From positions 1 to 64,000 of the forward strand of contig QCPO01000004.1 of the NCBI GenBank assembly GCA_003212535.1: a DNA stretch of 64,000 nt, in the 5' to 3' direction. Below are positions 26,338 to 36,287 of the stretch, piece by piece. How positions within the stretch are numbered: position 1 is the first letter of the stretch; every line of letters starts with the position of its first letter. The position numbers and the translations under genes were made by a program. The notes beneath the pieces were generated by a model, which made no database searches, had not been told where the DNA came from, and worked only from the letters and a program-made list of their open reading frames with translations. The stretch comes from Prochlorococcus sp. AG-436-O11 (GTDB lineage Bacteria; Cyanobacteriota; Cyanobacteriia; PCC-6307; Cyanobiaceae).

Positions 26338-27444
26338 TTAAGCAGAGGGAAGTTGAGGTAAATCTGTACCTATCTTAAATCTATAAAATCTTAATGAATA
26401 AGCCATTATTATTACTAATGAAATAATTGTTATTCCAATTAATAATTTATTCCAGCTCCAGAATGAGAATTCAATGCTATTTATTTGCCCAGGAATTAAA
26501 TTCCAAATAATTATATTCTTTGAAACTTCTAATTGAGGATTACTTCCTCTAATCAGATTAGCTTTATTTGGGTTAATAATTCTGAAATTAAGTTCTAAAT
26601 CGTCTATATCTGAGAGGTTTTGTAGATCTATATCTATCTTGTAATTATATTTTTTTAAAAAAATAAAGTTTTTTTCAGTATTATCAAATTCTAGATCTGT
26701 TGATTCACCTGCTAATTCTCCTGCAGTTTGTTCGATTGTTTTGAGAATTTCTTTAGTATTTTCTAGGTTCAGGTTTTTATTATTTAGAGAAAAATTATAT
26801 TCTTCTATTGAAATATCCGCATTAGGAAAAATATCTTTTATCTTATTTTCAAAATTTATTTGCCAAGGGAATTTATTAATATATTTACTTTCCACTTTGA
26901 GATAATTATTTATTGAGTCAAGTTCACTAAGATCAAGTGTATTCTCAATTTTTACACAGCCACTTAAAAGTGGAATTAATAAAAATAATATAAAAAAAAT
27001 TATAAGTGTAAATTCTTTTTGGAGTGGTTTTGTTTCGCCTGTAGGTTTATCAGATATATTGATGTATCTTTTCTCTTCTTTATAATCTTTTGGCTTTAGT
27101 GAGTTAAGAGATTTATTTTTTAGGGAGGGATTGCTTTCAAACTTTATATTCCAATTTTCAGGTTTTTTAATTTCAGGAGAGTTTATAACTTCCATCAAAT
27201 ATTTTGCATCTTCTCTTGTTTTATAATCATACGATTGTAAAAGTTCTTTGCAAAACTCTTTGGCCTCTTCTTTTTTATTAATACCGCAAAGGGCAGTGAT
27301 TAAAATTGTTCTTAAATTAACTCCCTCTTTGCTTGATAAAGGATATGATTCGATTATTTGGGATAGAAATTTAATACAAAAATGATATTCACCTTTTGTA
27401 AGAGCAATCTCTACTGTTTCTAAGACTTGCTCATAAGTTTTCAT
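26338..27444 (-). CDS. TPR-like/DUF3153 membrane protein
   Basis: This 368-residue two-part protein is not in any pathway I know. Residues 1-110 are helical and TPR-like (alternating ALTKGEYHFCIKFLSQIIES and ALCGINKKEEAKEFCKELL). A membrane segment near residue 150 is followed by LLSGCVKIENTLDL, which is the start of the cyanobacterial DUF3153 domain and resembles a lipoprotein cleavage site, although internal. A second hydrophobic segment near 330 and a short basic tail end the protein. It probably sits in the membrane with the DUF3153 part exposed on the far side. It follows argB on the minus strand after three bases. Confidence 0.65.
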   Translation of the reverse strand: MKTYEQVLETVEIALTKGEYHFCIKFLSQIIESYPLSSKEGVNLRTILITALCGINKKEEAKEFCKELLQSYDYKTREDAKYLMEVINSPEIKKPENWNIKFESNPSLKNKSLNSLKPKDYKEEKRYINISDKPTGETKPLQKEFTLIIFFILFLLIPLLSGCVKIENTLDLSELDSINNYLKVESKYINKFPWQINFENKIKDIFPNADISIEEYNFSLNNKNLNLENTKEILKTIEQTAGELAGESTDLEFDNTEKNFIFLKKYNYKIDIDLQNLSDIDDLELNFRIINPNKANLIRGSNPQLEVSKNIIIWNLIPGQINSIEFSFWSWNKLLIGITIISLVIIMAYSLRFYRFKIGTDLPQLPSA

Positions 27445-27447
27445 GAT

Positions 27448-28299
27448 TTAAGCAATAATCATTGTTCCTATTCCTGAATTTGTAAAAACTTCAAGAAGTA
27501 ATGAATGCTCTATTCGCCCATCGATTATGTGAGCAGCTTTTACTCCTTGGGCTAAAGCTCTAATACAACATTCAGTCTTTGGTAGCATCCCCTCAGTAAC
27601 AATTTCTTTTTGAATAAATGCTCTTGCCTCTTTAAGGTTAATTTGTTTTACAAGAGTGTTTTTATTATCTTTTTTTTCTAAAATACCCGGCGTATCAGTA
27701 AGAAGTATAAGCTTCTCTGCATTTATCGACGCAGCGATTTCTCCAGCTACAAAATCAGCGTTTATATTATGAGAAACACCCTCTAAAGTGGAACCAATAC
27801 TAGAAATAACAGGAATATACCCTTTTGCAATAAGAGGATCTAATAATTCAGGATTAATTTTAGTAACCTCTCCAACTAATCCATGGCTACCATCTCCTAA
27901 CTCTCTGGACTGTATTAAGTTGCCATCAAGACCTGATATACCTACTGCTAACGAGCCTGTATAGTTAATCCCTCTTACAATTTGTTTATTTACTCTTCCC
28001 ATTAGGACCATTTCAACAATATCCATTGTTTTCTGATCAGTAACTCTTAATCCATTTTCAAATTTTGGAGATATTGCTAATTTATTTAGCCAATTATTAA
28101 TTTCAGGCCCTCCACCATGAATTACTACTGGGCATACCCCTACACTTGATAAAAGAGCAATGTCTCTGAAAAAAGCCTTCTTTAATTTTTCTTTTTCCAT
28201 AATAGAACCTCCATATTTTATAACGATTTTTCTTCCTGTAAAACTTTGTATATATGGCAGTGCTTCGCTTAATATTGATACTCTTTGAGAATCATCCAT
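27448..28299 (-). CDS. argB: Acetylglutamate kinase
   Basis: ArgB phosphorylates N-acetylglutamate in the arginine pathway. In cyanobacteria it is regulated by the PII protein GlnB. The 283-residue protein has the amino-acid kinase fold with [13 protein letters not shown], then [28 protein letters not shown] and the C-terminal [25 protein letters not shown] and [16 protein letters not shown] blocks. Length and motifs are complete. It starts with ATG and the DUF3153 gene follows almost immediately, so they are probably co-transcribed, though no functional link is evident. Confidence 0.96.
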   Translation of the reverse strand: MDDSQRVSILSEALPYIQSFTGRKIVIKYGGSIMEKEKLKKAFFRDIALLSSVGVCPVVIHGGGPEINNWLNKLAISPKFENGLRVTDQKTMDIVEMVLMGRVNKQIVRGINYTGSLAVGISGLDGNLIQSRELGDGSHGLVGEVTKINPELLDPLIAKGYIPVISSIGSTLEGVSHNINADFVAGEIAASINAEKLILLTDTPGILEKKDNKNTLVKQINLKEARAFIQKEIVTEGMLPKTECCIRALAQGVKAAHIIDGRIEHSLLLEVFTNSGIGTMIIA

Positions 28300-28367
28300 T
28301 ATGAAAAAAGATTTTATTGAAAATTGACTGAATTAGGAATTGAGTTTTTACAAATATATTCGAATAT

Positions 28368-28898
28368 TTAATAAAAGAGAATCAAATCAAATTCCTTCTT
28401 ATTATCGTCGATAATAAATTCGGATTCAAGACCTTTTACGAAAAACCTATTTAATCTTTCTTGTTTCTCAATCCATTTTTCTATAGGCACAGCATTTATT
28501 TCAAAATGCATCCTTAGACCCTTTTTATCTTCTTTGGTGATTTCTTCTATTTCTTTTAGTTGAGGAGGATTATTCTCATTCCATAAATTTAGAGCTTCTA
28601 GTGAAGATTCAAGATGGGCTTTTATTCCATATCTCCACCTAGTGACATCATTAACTAGTGCAGTTAATTCTTTTGGCCTATTGAATCTGTTCTTCTTAAA
28701 ATTTGTGTTATCAATCAACTTTACAGGAGGAATTTCAGAAGTCTTCAAGCCCAATCCAATAAGTAAAATAGGTACACCATAAAAAAAAGTGGGAACACTT
28801 AGGTTTACTGAATCAGTAAAATAAGCTGTCATTCCAACAAAAGCCAAAACACCTCCTGTTGCTACTATTAAGTTTCCAGGCGATAAGTATTTGTTCAT
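28368..28898 (-). CDS. DUF2854 membrane protein
   Basis: This 176-residue cyanobacterial/chloroplast protein of the DUF2854 family has two adjacent N-terminal membrane helices (LIVATGGVLAFVGMTAYF and FFYGVPILLIGLGL). A soluble C-terminal domain follows with ALVNDVTRWRYGIKAHLESSLEAL. Plant homologues are plastid proteins of poorly defined function. The start is ATG at 28898. It is divergent from a 63-residue unknown across 34 bases and lies upstream of argB on the same strand. Confidence 0.8.
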   Translation of the reverse strand: MNKYLSPGNLIVATGGVLAFVGMTAYFTDSVNLSVPTFFYGVPILLIGLGLKTSEIPPVKLIDNTNFKKNRFNRPKELTALVNDVTRWRYGIKAHLESSLEALNLWNENNPPQLKEIEEITKEDKKGLRMHFEINAVPIEKWIEKQERLNRFFVKGLESEFIIDDNKKEFDLILFY

Positions 28899-28932
28899 TT
28901 TGGTTTATGTAGAATAGTTAATAAATAGGTTA

Positions 28933-29124
28933 ATGAATATTATGCAAGATCCTAATACTTCCAAACAAGATGATTTAATTTTTAAACTTGATAAAGATAG
29001 ATCATGGTTGTTGGAAAACCTTGATAAAGGCAAATGGCCTGAGATTAGGGGGGAACTCGCTGAGCTTGAAAGGAAAATAAGCAAACTAATTATAAGTGTT
29101 CAAGAAAATAATGTTGATTTTTAA
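28933..29124 (+). CDS. Small conserved hypothetical protein (63 aa)
   Basis: I do not recognise a named family. The 63-residue protein is charged and helical, with DDLIFKLDKDRSWLLENLD and WPEIRGELAELERKISKLI, which looks like a short amphipathic coiled coil. It has no signal peptide or membrane segment. The start may be the ATG at 28933 or the ATG nine bases later. It is divergent from the DUF2854 gene and its stop is one base from the convergent ssb stop, so it is compactly placed as real genes are here. Confidence 0.6.
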   Translation: MNIMQDPNTSKQDDLIFKLDKDRSWLLENLDKGKWPEIRGELAELERKISKLIISVQENNVDF

Positions 29125-29125
29125 T

Positions 29126-29581
29126 TTAAAAAGGAATTTCGTCAACCTCTGGTACTAAAGGGGAGCTATCCCAACTTGAGTTTTTGGTGGCTTCTTTGTT
29201 ATCTAAAGAAGGATTAGTTTCTTCTTTGTTATCTAAAGAAGGATTAGTTTCTTCTTTATTAGTTTTCATTTGCTCAACTGGAGTTATATGATGAATTCTT
29301 GATGCAGTTAATTCAGGCTGCTTTTCTTTGGTTCCATCTTTTCTAGTTACTGTATTCATTCTCAAACGTCCCTCAAGAACAATGTTTTGCCCTTCATTTA
29401 GCTCATCTATCATTTCTTGGGCAATTGCCCCCCATCCTAAAACCTTAAGTTCTCTAATTGGATCTTCACTACGTAAGCCTTTAAAATTTATAGTCATTTC
29501 AGCAATTGGAGTTTGATTCTCTTTGGTATATCTCATTTGAGGTGCGCTTTTAACTAACGCTTGTATTAAACAATGATTCAT
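29126..29581 (-). CDS. ssb: Single-stranded DNA-binding protein
   Basis: This 151-residue protein has an N-terminal OB fold (residues about 1-105) with ELKVLGWGAIAQEMIDEL and NIVLEGRLRMNTV. A flexible Asn/Glu-rich linker follows, and the acidic tip EVDEIPF binds partner proteins in SSBs. The linker contains a 10-residue repeat duplicated exactly at the DNA level. The N terminus is divergent from the standard MNRVxLIGRLTRDPE type, as in cyanobacterial Ssb paralogues. The start is ATG, 28 bases from the divergent cobK gene. Confidence 0.88.
   Translation of the reverse strand: MNHCLIQALVKSAPQMRYTKENQTPIAEMTINFKGLRSEDPIRELKVLGWGAIAQEMIDELNEGQNIVLEGRLRMNTVTRKDGTKEKQPELTASRIHHITPVEQMKTNKEETNPSLDNKEETNPSLDNKEATKNSSWDSSPLVPEVDEIPF
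29191..29257. repeat. 30-bp tandem repeat in the ssb linker, two exact copies plus a partial
   Basis: Units 29191-29220 and 29221-29250 are identical, and the unit continues for seven more bases. Each codes ten residues of the Ssb linker (EETNPSLDNK, minus strand). The exact identity points to a recent duplication and a length-variable linker. Confidence 0.95.
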
Positions 29582-29609
29582 TACTTTCTTATTAATTAAA
29601 GATATATTG

Positions 29610-30407
29610 ATGCAGAATCAAGAAAATTGCCACGAAAATGTTTGGATCCTATCAGGAACTTCAGATGGCCCTGCCTTAGCATCTAAGCTTTTAGAACTTA
29701 ATTATACTGTCTTTGCAAGTGTTGTAACCCATAGAGCGTGTAATTCTTATTTAAAGAACCCAAAGTTACATATCATTACAGGGAGAATAAGTAATGAGGA
29801 AGCAATAATTAATTTTATTTCAAAAAATAAGATTAAATTTGTTATCGATGCGACTCATCCATTCGCTCTAATTATTTCTCAAAACCTAAATAATGTTTGC
29901 AAATTAATGAATAAACCTCTTCTAGTCTTTGAAAGAAAATCTTTGATTAAAAAAAATAATAATTTTAATTATATTCCTAACCTGCAAGGTATAAAAAATA
30001 TCGATTTAGAAAATAAGAATATTCTTTTAGCAATAGGATCTAGATTCCTTAATCAAACTGCAAGTTTTTATATGAGTTGTGGCGCAAATCTATTCACAAG
30101 GGTTATTCCAACCCATGAGAGCATATCTAAGGCTTTAGAGTCATGTATAAAAAATTCAAATATAGCGATACTTGAACCCAGTAAAACAAAGGAAAGTCTT
30201 TTGGAAAAGACACTTTGTGATTTTTGGCATATAGATTATGTCCTTTGTAGAGAATCTGGAAGTTATTCTCAGAAAAATTGGGAGAGGATTATTCTTGGAA
30301 GCAATATGAAATTATTTTTAGTTAAAAGGCCAAAATTAAAATATTATAATTCTTTGGTTTTCTATCAATATGATAGTTTGATAGATCATATAACTAGAAA
30401 ATATTAA
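29610..30407 (+). CDS. cobK: Precorrin-6A reductase family protein
   Basis: This 265-residue cytoplasmic enzyme reduces the corrin ring intermediate precorrin-6A (or cobalt-precorrin-6A) in cobalamin synthesis. The N-terminal Rossmann block VWILSGTSDGPALASKLLEL and the mid-protein FVIDATHPFALIISQNL are CobK/CbiJ signatures, as is CGANLFTRVIPTHES. The C-terminal ENWERIILGSNMKLFLVKRP fits the family. I chose ATG 29610 over the TTG just upstream. cutA follows ten bases later. The other cobalamin gene in the window, cobO, is not adjacent. Confidence 0.82.
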   Translation: MQNQENCHENVWILSGTSDGPALASKLLELNYTVFASVVTHRACNSYLKNPKLHIITGRISNEEAIINFISKNKIKFVIDATHPFALIISQNLNNVCKLMNKPLLVFERKSLIKKNNNFNYIPNLQGIKNIDLENKNILLAIGSRFLNQTASFYMSCGANLFTRVIPTHESISKALESCIKNSNIAILEPSKTKESLLEKTLCDFWHIDYVLCRESGSYSQKNWERIILGSNMKLFLVKRPKLKYYNSLVFYQYDSLIDHITRKY

Positions 30408-30417
30408 TATTTTATTT

Positions 30418-30726
30418 ATGCGCGAAGTTCTAATTTTGACAACAACTGAATCGAACGAAACAAGAGCCAAAAATATTGCTAAGTTGCTAATAGAAAATCA
30501 GCTTGCTGCTTGTGTTTCAATAAAATATATTGATTCAATTTATAGATGGGAAGATGATATTGAAGAAAATAAAGAGATTGAAATAACAATCAAAAGTAAA
30601 CCTGAATTAAAAGATGATTTAATTGTCTTCTTACAAAAAATGTCATCTTATGATGTTCCACAAATCCTTTATAAAAAATTTCAAGCTGAAGAAAAATATT
30701 TTGATTGGTTAAATAAATCTATTTAA
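30418..30726 (+). CDS. cutA: CutA divalent-cation tolerance family protein
   Basis: This 102-residue protein matches the trimeric CutA1 family. Visible hallmarks are the ferredoxin-like start VLILTTTESNETRAKNIAKLLIENQLAACVSI, followed by SIYRWEDDIEENKEIEITIKSK and the closing YDVPQILYKKFQ. CutA was first linked to copper tolerance in E. coli, but its function in cyanobacteria is uncertain. It follows cobK by ten bases and overlaps the convergent PfkB-kinase stop by four bases. Confidence 0.93.
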   Translation: MREVLILTTTESNETRAKNIAKLLIENQLAACVSIKYIDSIYRWEDDIEENKEIEITIKSKPELKDDLIVFLQKMSSYDVPQILYKKFQAEEKYFDWLNKSI

Positions 30727-31739
30727 TCAAAGTTATTTCTTATTAATTCCTGAAGATCAATATTAGATCTAGAGCCTAGTTGGGTAATTATTTGTCCCGC
30801 ACATATTGAACCTATTTCGCCGCATTTATTCAGTGAATAATTATTAATCAAACCATGAATAAATCCTCCAGCATAAATATCACCCGCCCCTGTAGTATCT
30901 ATAACTTTTCCTGTCAGATTTGCCTTGATTATTTTGGCTCCGCTTTTGTCATATATGAAAGAACCTTCACTCCCCAAAGTAACTACAACTAATTCACACA
31001 AGGAAGAGAGATATTTTTGGCAGCTTTCTAAATTCTCTTTTTGAAAAAGGCTTAATAACTCATATTCATTGCAAAAAACTATATCTACATAATTATCAAT
31101 TAATTCTAAAAAACTTTCTCTATGTCTTTCTACACAAAAAGAATCAGATAATGAAAGTATTATTCTTGTGTTAGATATTTTGGCAATTTTGGCTGCTTCA
31201 AGAAATGCATTCTTGGCTAAATCACTGTCCCATAAATAACCCTCTAAATATAGGTATTTACTATCCTTGATTAAGTTAAAGTTAATGTCTTTAGGCTGAA
31301 ACTCTATGGAAGCCCCTAAGTAGGTGCACATGGTTCTTTGAGCATCCGGTGTAATCAAAATAATGGAATGAGCTGTCGATGGACCTTCATTGATAGGCGG
31401 GGTATTAAAAATAGTTTTACTTTTTTTTATGTCAGAAGAAAAGAAATTTCCAAATTGATCATTTTTTACTCTTCCAATAAACTCAACATCATTACCTAAT
31501 TGTGCTAAACATACAACAGTATTAGCTGAGGAACCCCCTGATATTTGTTTTATCACTTTGCAATTTTTTAACAATAATTGAGATTTATCTGAGCTTATAA
31601 GATTCATAGATCCTTTTTTCAGGTTATTTATCTCTAGAAACTTATCTTCAATATTTACAATAATATCAACTATTGCATTACCTAAACCAATTAGGTCAAT
31701 CTTTTTATTTTGATCAAAATGTCTAAATGATTCTAGCAT
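30723..31739 (-). CDS. PfkB-family sugar/nucleoside kinase
   Basis: This 338-residue ribokinase-like kinase phosphorylates a small hydroxylated substrate using ATP. The N-terminal GLGNAIVDIIVNI and KQISGGSSANTVVCLAQLG blocks are PfkB signature 1. The C-terminal VIDTTGAGDIYAGGFIHGL carries the catalytic Asp of signature 2. It resembles the adenosine-kinase-like cyanobacterial group, but the substrate is not decided by sequence. purA lies 15 bases upstream, which may hint at purine metabolism. Its stop overlaps cutA by four bases. Confidence 0.88.
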   Translation of the reverse strand: MLESFRHFDQNKKIDLIGLGNAIVDIIVNIEDKFLEINNLKKGSMNLISSDKSQLLLKNCKVIKQISGGSSANTVVCLAQLGNDVEFIGRVKNDQFGNFFSSDIKKSKTIFNTPPINEGPSTAHSIILITPDAQRTMCTYLGASIEFQPKDINFNLIKDSKYLYLEGYLWDSDLAKNAFLEAAKIAKISNTRIILSLSDSFCVERHRESFLELIDNYVDIVFCNEYELLSLFQKENLESCQKYLSSLCELVVVTLGSEGSFIYDKSGAKIIKANLTGKVIDTTGAGDIYAGGFIHGLINNYSLNKCGEIGSICAGQIITQLGSRSNIDLQELIRNNFD

Positions 31740-31754
31740 TAATTATTTAATTAA

Positions 31755-33122
<1,368 letters not shown>

Positions 33123-33146
33123 CTATAAAAAAGTAAATGATTTGTA

Positions 33147-33584
33147 TCAACTTTCTCTAAGAACCATTTTTTCGGCAAGAGAAAATTCTTTAGTTAAACG
33201 CTCCTTCAGTTTATCCGGTAAGGGTCTACTTGCAAAGTTTTTGTAATGGCCAGCCATAGCATTTAATGCTGTTTGCATTGTTGTAAATGATTGAGTTTTG
33301 TTTACCATCCCTCTATTTCTATATCTTGAAATATAGTCAGTTATTAGAATAAGAGCTTCATCTTTTACTTCATCTTTATTGGGAGAATCTTTAGGAGTGT
33401 CAACAGCTGTTTGTAATGTTTTAACTACTGAGATTGTATCTTCTGTATAATTTCCTGTCATTGAAGTTTTTGCAGCAAATGAGGGTGCATTAAATAATGT
33501 AAAAACAACAATTAATGAAAGAGCAAAAGATATGGCTTTGGTGAGATTCTTAAAAAATAATTCAGATGTCTTTTTAAGTAACAT
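33147..33584 (-). CDS. psb27: Photosystem II assembly protein Psb27
   Basis: Psb27 binds the CP43 luminal side of immature photosystem II and assists manganese-cluster assembly and repair. The 145-residue protein has a signal peptide with a long hydrophobic core (SFALSLIVVFTLFNAPSFA) ending in an A-x-A-like site. The mature domain begins KTSMTGNYTEDTISVVKTL, with YISRYRNRG and SFTTMQTALNAMAGHYKNF, all family signatures. The lipobox Cys known from Synechocystis Psb27 is absent, so lipidation is unlikely. A Shine-Dalgarno AGGAG precedes the ATG. proS ends 27 bases upstream on the same strand. Confidence 0.93.
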   Translation of the reverse strand: MLLKKTSELFFKNLTKAISFALSLIVVFTLFNAPSFAAKTSMTGNYTEDTISVVKTLQTAVDTPKDSPNKDEVKDEALILITDYISRYRNRGMVNKTQSFTTMQTALNAMAGHYKNFASRPLPDKLKERLTKEFSLAEKMVLRES

Positions 33585-33610
33585 AACTTTAGCTCCTAAG
33601 AAATTTAGCT

Positions 33611-35413
33611 TTAAGAGTTTTTATTGTACATTACTTTTGATTCAGAAATAAATGTTTCCAATAATTTATTGGCTTTAAGTTTAATTTTAGTTTTTTGTGC
33701 TCTGCACGAAAATTCTACTTCTTTATTAATCGAATCTCGACCAATAATTATTTGAAAAGGTATTCCAATTAAGTCTGCATCTTTAAATTTTACTCCAGCC
33801 CTATCATCCCTATCATCAAGAAGCACATCTATTTTATTATTCATTAAATCTTCATAAATTTCCTCAGTAAGTTTTCTTTGAATGGGGTCTTTAAAATTTA
33901 TTGGAATAATTATTATTTGGAAAGGAGAAATCTGAATTGGCCAACAAATACCATGCTCATCATGATTCTGTTCAATAGCAGCTTGAGCGATTCTAGTAAC
34001 TCCAATTCCATAACATCCCATCCATAGATTTTTTAATTGTCCATCTTTATCTGAAAAATTTGCATTTAATTTTTCACTATATTTTTGACCTAATTGGAAA
34101 ATATGTCCAATCTCAATACCTTTTTTCTCTTGTAATTTTTCATCGCTATTAATATTAATTCTGTCTCCTTTCTTAGCATTTCTTATATCTGCAATTAGGT
34201 AATCTTTTTCAGTAAATGAAAATTCACGAAATACTTTATGTGTATTTACTTTATTACCTCCACTTATGAAAGTTGAAAGATTACTTGCAGATTCATCTGC
34301 AATTTTGATCCAACTTTTATCCCAATTAGAATCAATTTTTATGGTTTTATTATCTATATCAGGTCCAATAAAACCTAATGGCAAATTAACCAGATTTTTT
34401 TTAATAATTGTATTATCTTCAACTATGTTTAGCTTGATTAGATTTGTAGCATATTTTTTATTAAGTAAGTTAAAGAGTTTGACTTCATTTATATGCTGAT
34501 CACCTCTAATACAAGCAATAATTGGCAATTCAGTTTTATCTTCAAATTTCCCAATAAATATAACGACTTTAACAATTTGGCTTGGATCTAAATTGTTTTT
34601 TTTACAGATATCCTCGATTGTTTTTTGGTTCGGGGTATCTAACCACTCGGACGAGTATTTTTTTAATGGAATTGCTTGAGAAGGAATAGAAAAAGCTTTT
34701 TCTAGATTGGCAGCATAAGAACCACTTTCAGTAAATAAAATAGTATCTTCTCCAGCATTCGCAGTAACCATAAATTCTTTAGAAGATGCTCCTCCAATTG
34801 CTCCACTGTCTGCTTCAACCCCAACTGTTTGAAGTCCGCAATTTTGAAAGATATTTCCATAAGCATTCCCCATCTTTTCATAAAATGATGCCAAATCCTT
34901 TTTTGAAGAATGGAAAGAATAACCATCTTTCATAATAAATTCTCTACTTCTCATTAATCCAAACCTTGGTCTTATTTCATCCCTAAATTTTGTTTGAATT
35001 TGGTAATAACATTGGGGCAATTGCTTATATGAATTGATAATTTCCGAAGCAATGCATGTTATTACTTCTTCATGAGTCGGAGCTAAACCAAATTCTTTTC
35101 CTTGCCTATCCTTAAGATTAAACATTATCCCCTCGCCTTCTGTATAACCCTCCCACCTTTCACTTTTTCTCCATAAATCTGCTGGATGAAGCTGAGGTAA
35201 AAGAAGTTTGGTACAACCAATAGAAATAAGTTCTTTATCAATTATTGACGATATTTTTTCAATAACTCTAAACATTATTGGCATGTAAGCATAAATCCCA
35301 CTGTTCACTCTGCGAATATAACCACCTTTTAAAAGTAATTGATGCGAAATAATTTCTGCTTCAGAAGGTGTGTCACGAAGTGTCCCCAGAGGAAATGAGG
35401 TAGTGACGCGCAT
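33611..35413 (-). CDS. proS: Prolyl-tRNA synthetase, bacterial type
   Basis: This class II aminoacyl-tRNA synthetase has 600 residues. It contains motif 1 around LLLKGGYIRRVNSGIYAYMPI, motif 2 FRDEIRPRFGLMRSREFIMKDGYSFH, an inserted editing domain in the middle with GIEIGHIFQLGQKYSEKLNA, and motif 3 GCYGIGVTRIAQAAIEQ. The C-terminal anticodon-binding domain includes DVLLDDRDDRAGVKFKDADLIGIP. All regions of the bacterial (YbaK-insertion-containing) form are present. It starts with ATG and is divergent from a small HTH gene across 172 bases that include a good promoter. Confidence 0.97.
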   Translation of the reverse strand: MRVTTSFPLGTLRDTPSEAEIISHQLLLKGGYIRRVNSGIYAYMPIMFRVIEKISSIIDKELISIGCTKLLLPQLHPADLWRKSERWEGYTEGEGIMFNLKDRQGKEFGLAPTHEEVITCIASEIINSYKQLPQCYYQIQTKFRDEIRPRFGLMRSREFIMKDGYSFHSSKKDLASFYEKMGNAYGNIFQNCGLQTVGVEADSGAIGGASSKEFMVTANAGEDTILFTESGSYAANLEKAFSIPSQAIPLKKYSSEWLDTPNQKTIEDICKKNNLDPSQIVKVVIFIGKFEDKTELPIIACIRGDQHINEVKLFNLLNKKYATNLIKLNIVEDNTIIKKNLVNLPLGFIGPDIDNKTIKIDSNWDKSWIKIADESASNLSTFISGGNKVNTHKVFREFSFTEKDYLIADIRNAKKGDRININSDEKLQEKKGIEIGHIFQLGQKYSEKLNANFSDKDGQLKNLWMGCYGIGVTRIAQAAIEQNHDEHGICWPIQISPFQIIIIPINFKDPIQRKLTEEIYEDLMNNKIDVLLDDRDDRAGVKFKDADLIGIPFQIIIGRDSINKEVEFSCRAQKTKIKLKANKLLETFISESKVMYNKNS

Positions 35414-35475
35414 ACAAAAAATCTTGATAGATATCTAATATTATCAATTAAGAAGTAAAAATAATTTAATGTGTC

Positions 35476-35505
35476 TTGACTCCCTCAACGCAGCTAGTCT
35501 ATATA
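35476..35505 (+). promoter_or_regulatory. Sigma-70-type promoter upstream of the small HTH gene, with flanking inverted repeat
   Basis: TTGACT (35476-35481) and TATATA (35500-35505) are separated by 18 bases, close to the sigma-70 consensus. AGCTAG (35492-35497) and its inverse CTAGCT (35517-35522) flank the -10 element. The repeat may be an operator for the downstream HTH protein; that is inference. Confidence 0.55.
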
Positions 35506-35585
35506 TATTCTTTCTGCTAGCTTCTGCAGTAAAGAAGTTTTAACTTTTAGTTAATTTAATTTTTTGACAGCATTTTCTTAAAGTT

Positions 35586-35939
35586 ATGGAAAATATAGAT
35601 TCTAATATTTCTAGCTCAGAAGAATTAGTGGGTATTGATGAAGTTCAAAAATTCCTAAATAGATCAAGAGCTTCTGTTTATAGATACACAAATACTGATG
35701 TAAGAAATCTAAATCCAAGTTTTAATCCAAGAAAATTAAATCCCGAATATAGAACTGATCAAAAAGATCCATTACAATTTCATCCTAACGAAATAGCAAG
35801 ATTTGCAAAAGATATATTAAGAATTAAAGAAGTAACCGTAGAAGTCTTTAATTCTCCATCTTCTGCGGCTCAAAATATCCTTATACAAATTCTTGAGGAA
35901 TTAAAAACTATTAGATCTTTATTAGAAAAGAATAATTAA
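35586..35939 (+). CDS. Small helix-turn-helix (MerR/resolvase-like) DNA-binding protein
   Basis: This 117-residue soluble protein has an N-terminal helix-turn-helix-like stretch, LVGIDEVQKFLNRSRASVYRYTN (residues about 15-37), similar to excisionase/MerR-type domains. It is followed by a Pro/Asn-rich middle and a C-terminal amphipathic helix ending ILEELKTIRSLLEKNN, which may dimerise. No effector domain is visible. It probably regulates transcription, possibly its own, given the dyad around its promoter. No downstream partner is certain, since another promoter-like element precedes the next gene. Confidence 0.6.
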   Translation: MENIDSNISSSEELVGIDEVQKFLNRSRASVYRYTNTDVRNLNPSFNPRKLNPEYRTDQKDPLQFHPNEIARFAKDILRIKEVTVEVFNSPSSAAQNILIQILEELKTIRSLLEKNN

Positions 35940-35962
35940 ATAACTTAACCAAAAAAAATGTT

Positions 35963-35991
35963 TTGATTTATTGACATATAGATTGTAAAAT
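35963..35991 (+). promoter_or_regulatory. Putative sigma-70 promoter before the 84-aa membrane protein and ppa-like gene
   Basis: TTGATT (35963-35968) and TAAAAT (35986-35991) are 17 bases apart. The predicted transcript would start near 35998 and would serve the gene at 36033 and the genes behind it. Confidence 0.45.
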
Positions 35992-36032
35992 ATTCTTGTC
36001 CAGTTAAAAAACTAAACTTTTAACAAGAGCTC

Positions 36033-36287
36033 TTGAGAAACACAACATCAAAGTACTTTGTAAAAAGTAAATTAAGTGATGATTATTCTCTTAATGATGT
36101 TTCAAGTGATTTTGAAAGAGATGATGATGACCCCTTAAGTATAAGGAGTTTATTAATCACATTTATAGGTATTAGTTTTGCTTTTCTCACAATTTTAGTA
36201 CCTACAATCAGTGTTTTACTTGGAAGACCTTTGTCTCCAGTAAATGACATAATTTTAAATCATTCAATTAAAAAAGATGGATCTTAG
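36033..36287 (+). CDS. Small one-helix membrane protein, unknown function
   Basis: This 84-residue protein has an acidic N-terminal half (DDYSLNDVSSDFERDDDDP) and one or two closely spaced hydrophobic segments (LLITFIGISFAFLTILVPTISVLL, residues about 46-69). It then has a short polar tail. It has no recognised domain. It starts with TTG (ttg aga aac) and overlaps the following ppa-like gene by 11 bases in a different frame, so translation of the two is likely coupled. The strong overlap and neighbour-like composition support reality; function cannot be assigned. Confidence 0.55.
   Translation: MRNTTSKYFVKSKLSDDYSLNDVSSDFERDDDDPLSIRSLLITFIGISFAFLTILVPTISVLLGRPLSPVNDIILNHSIKKDGS

Noticed and set aside
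34702-34926. 74-aa minus-strand ORF inside proS
   Set aside because: Alternate-frame shadow of proS on the same strand; no motif.
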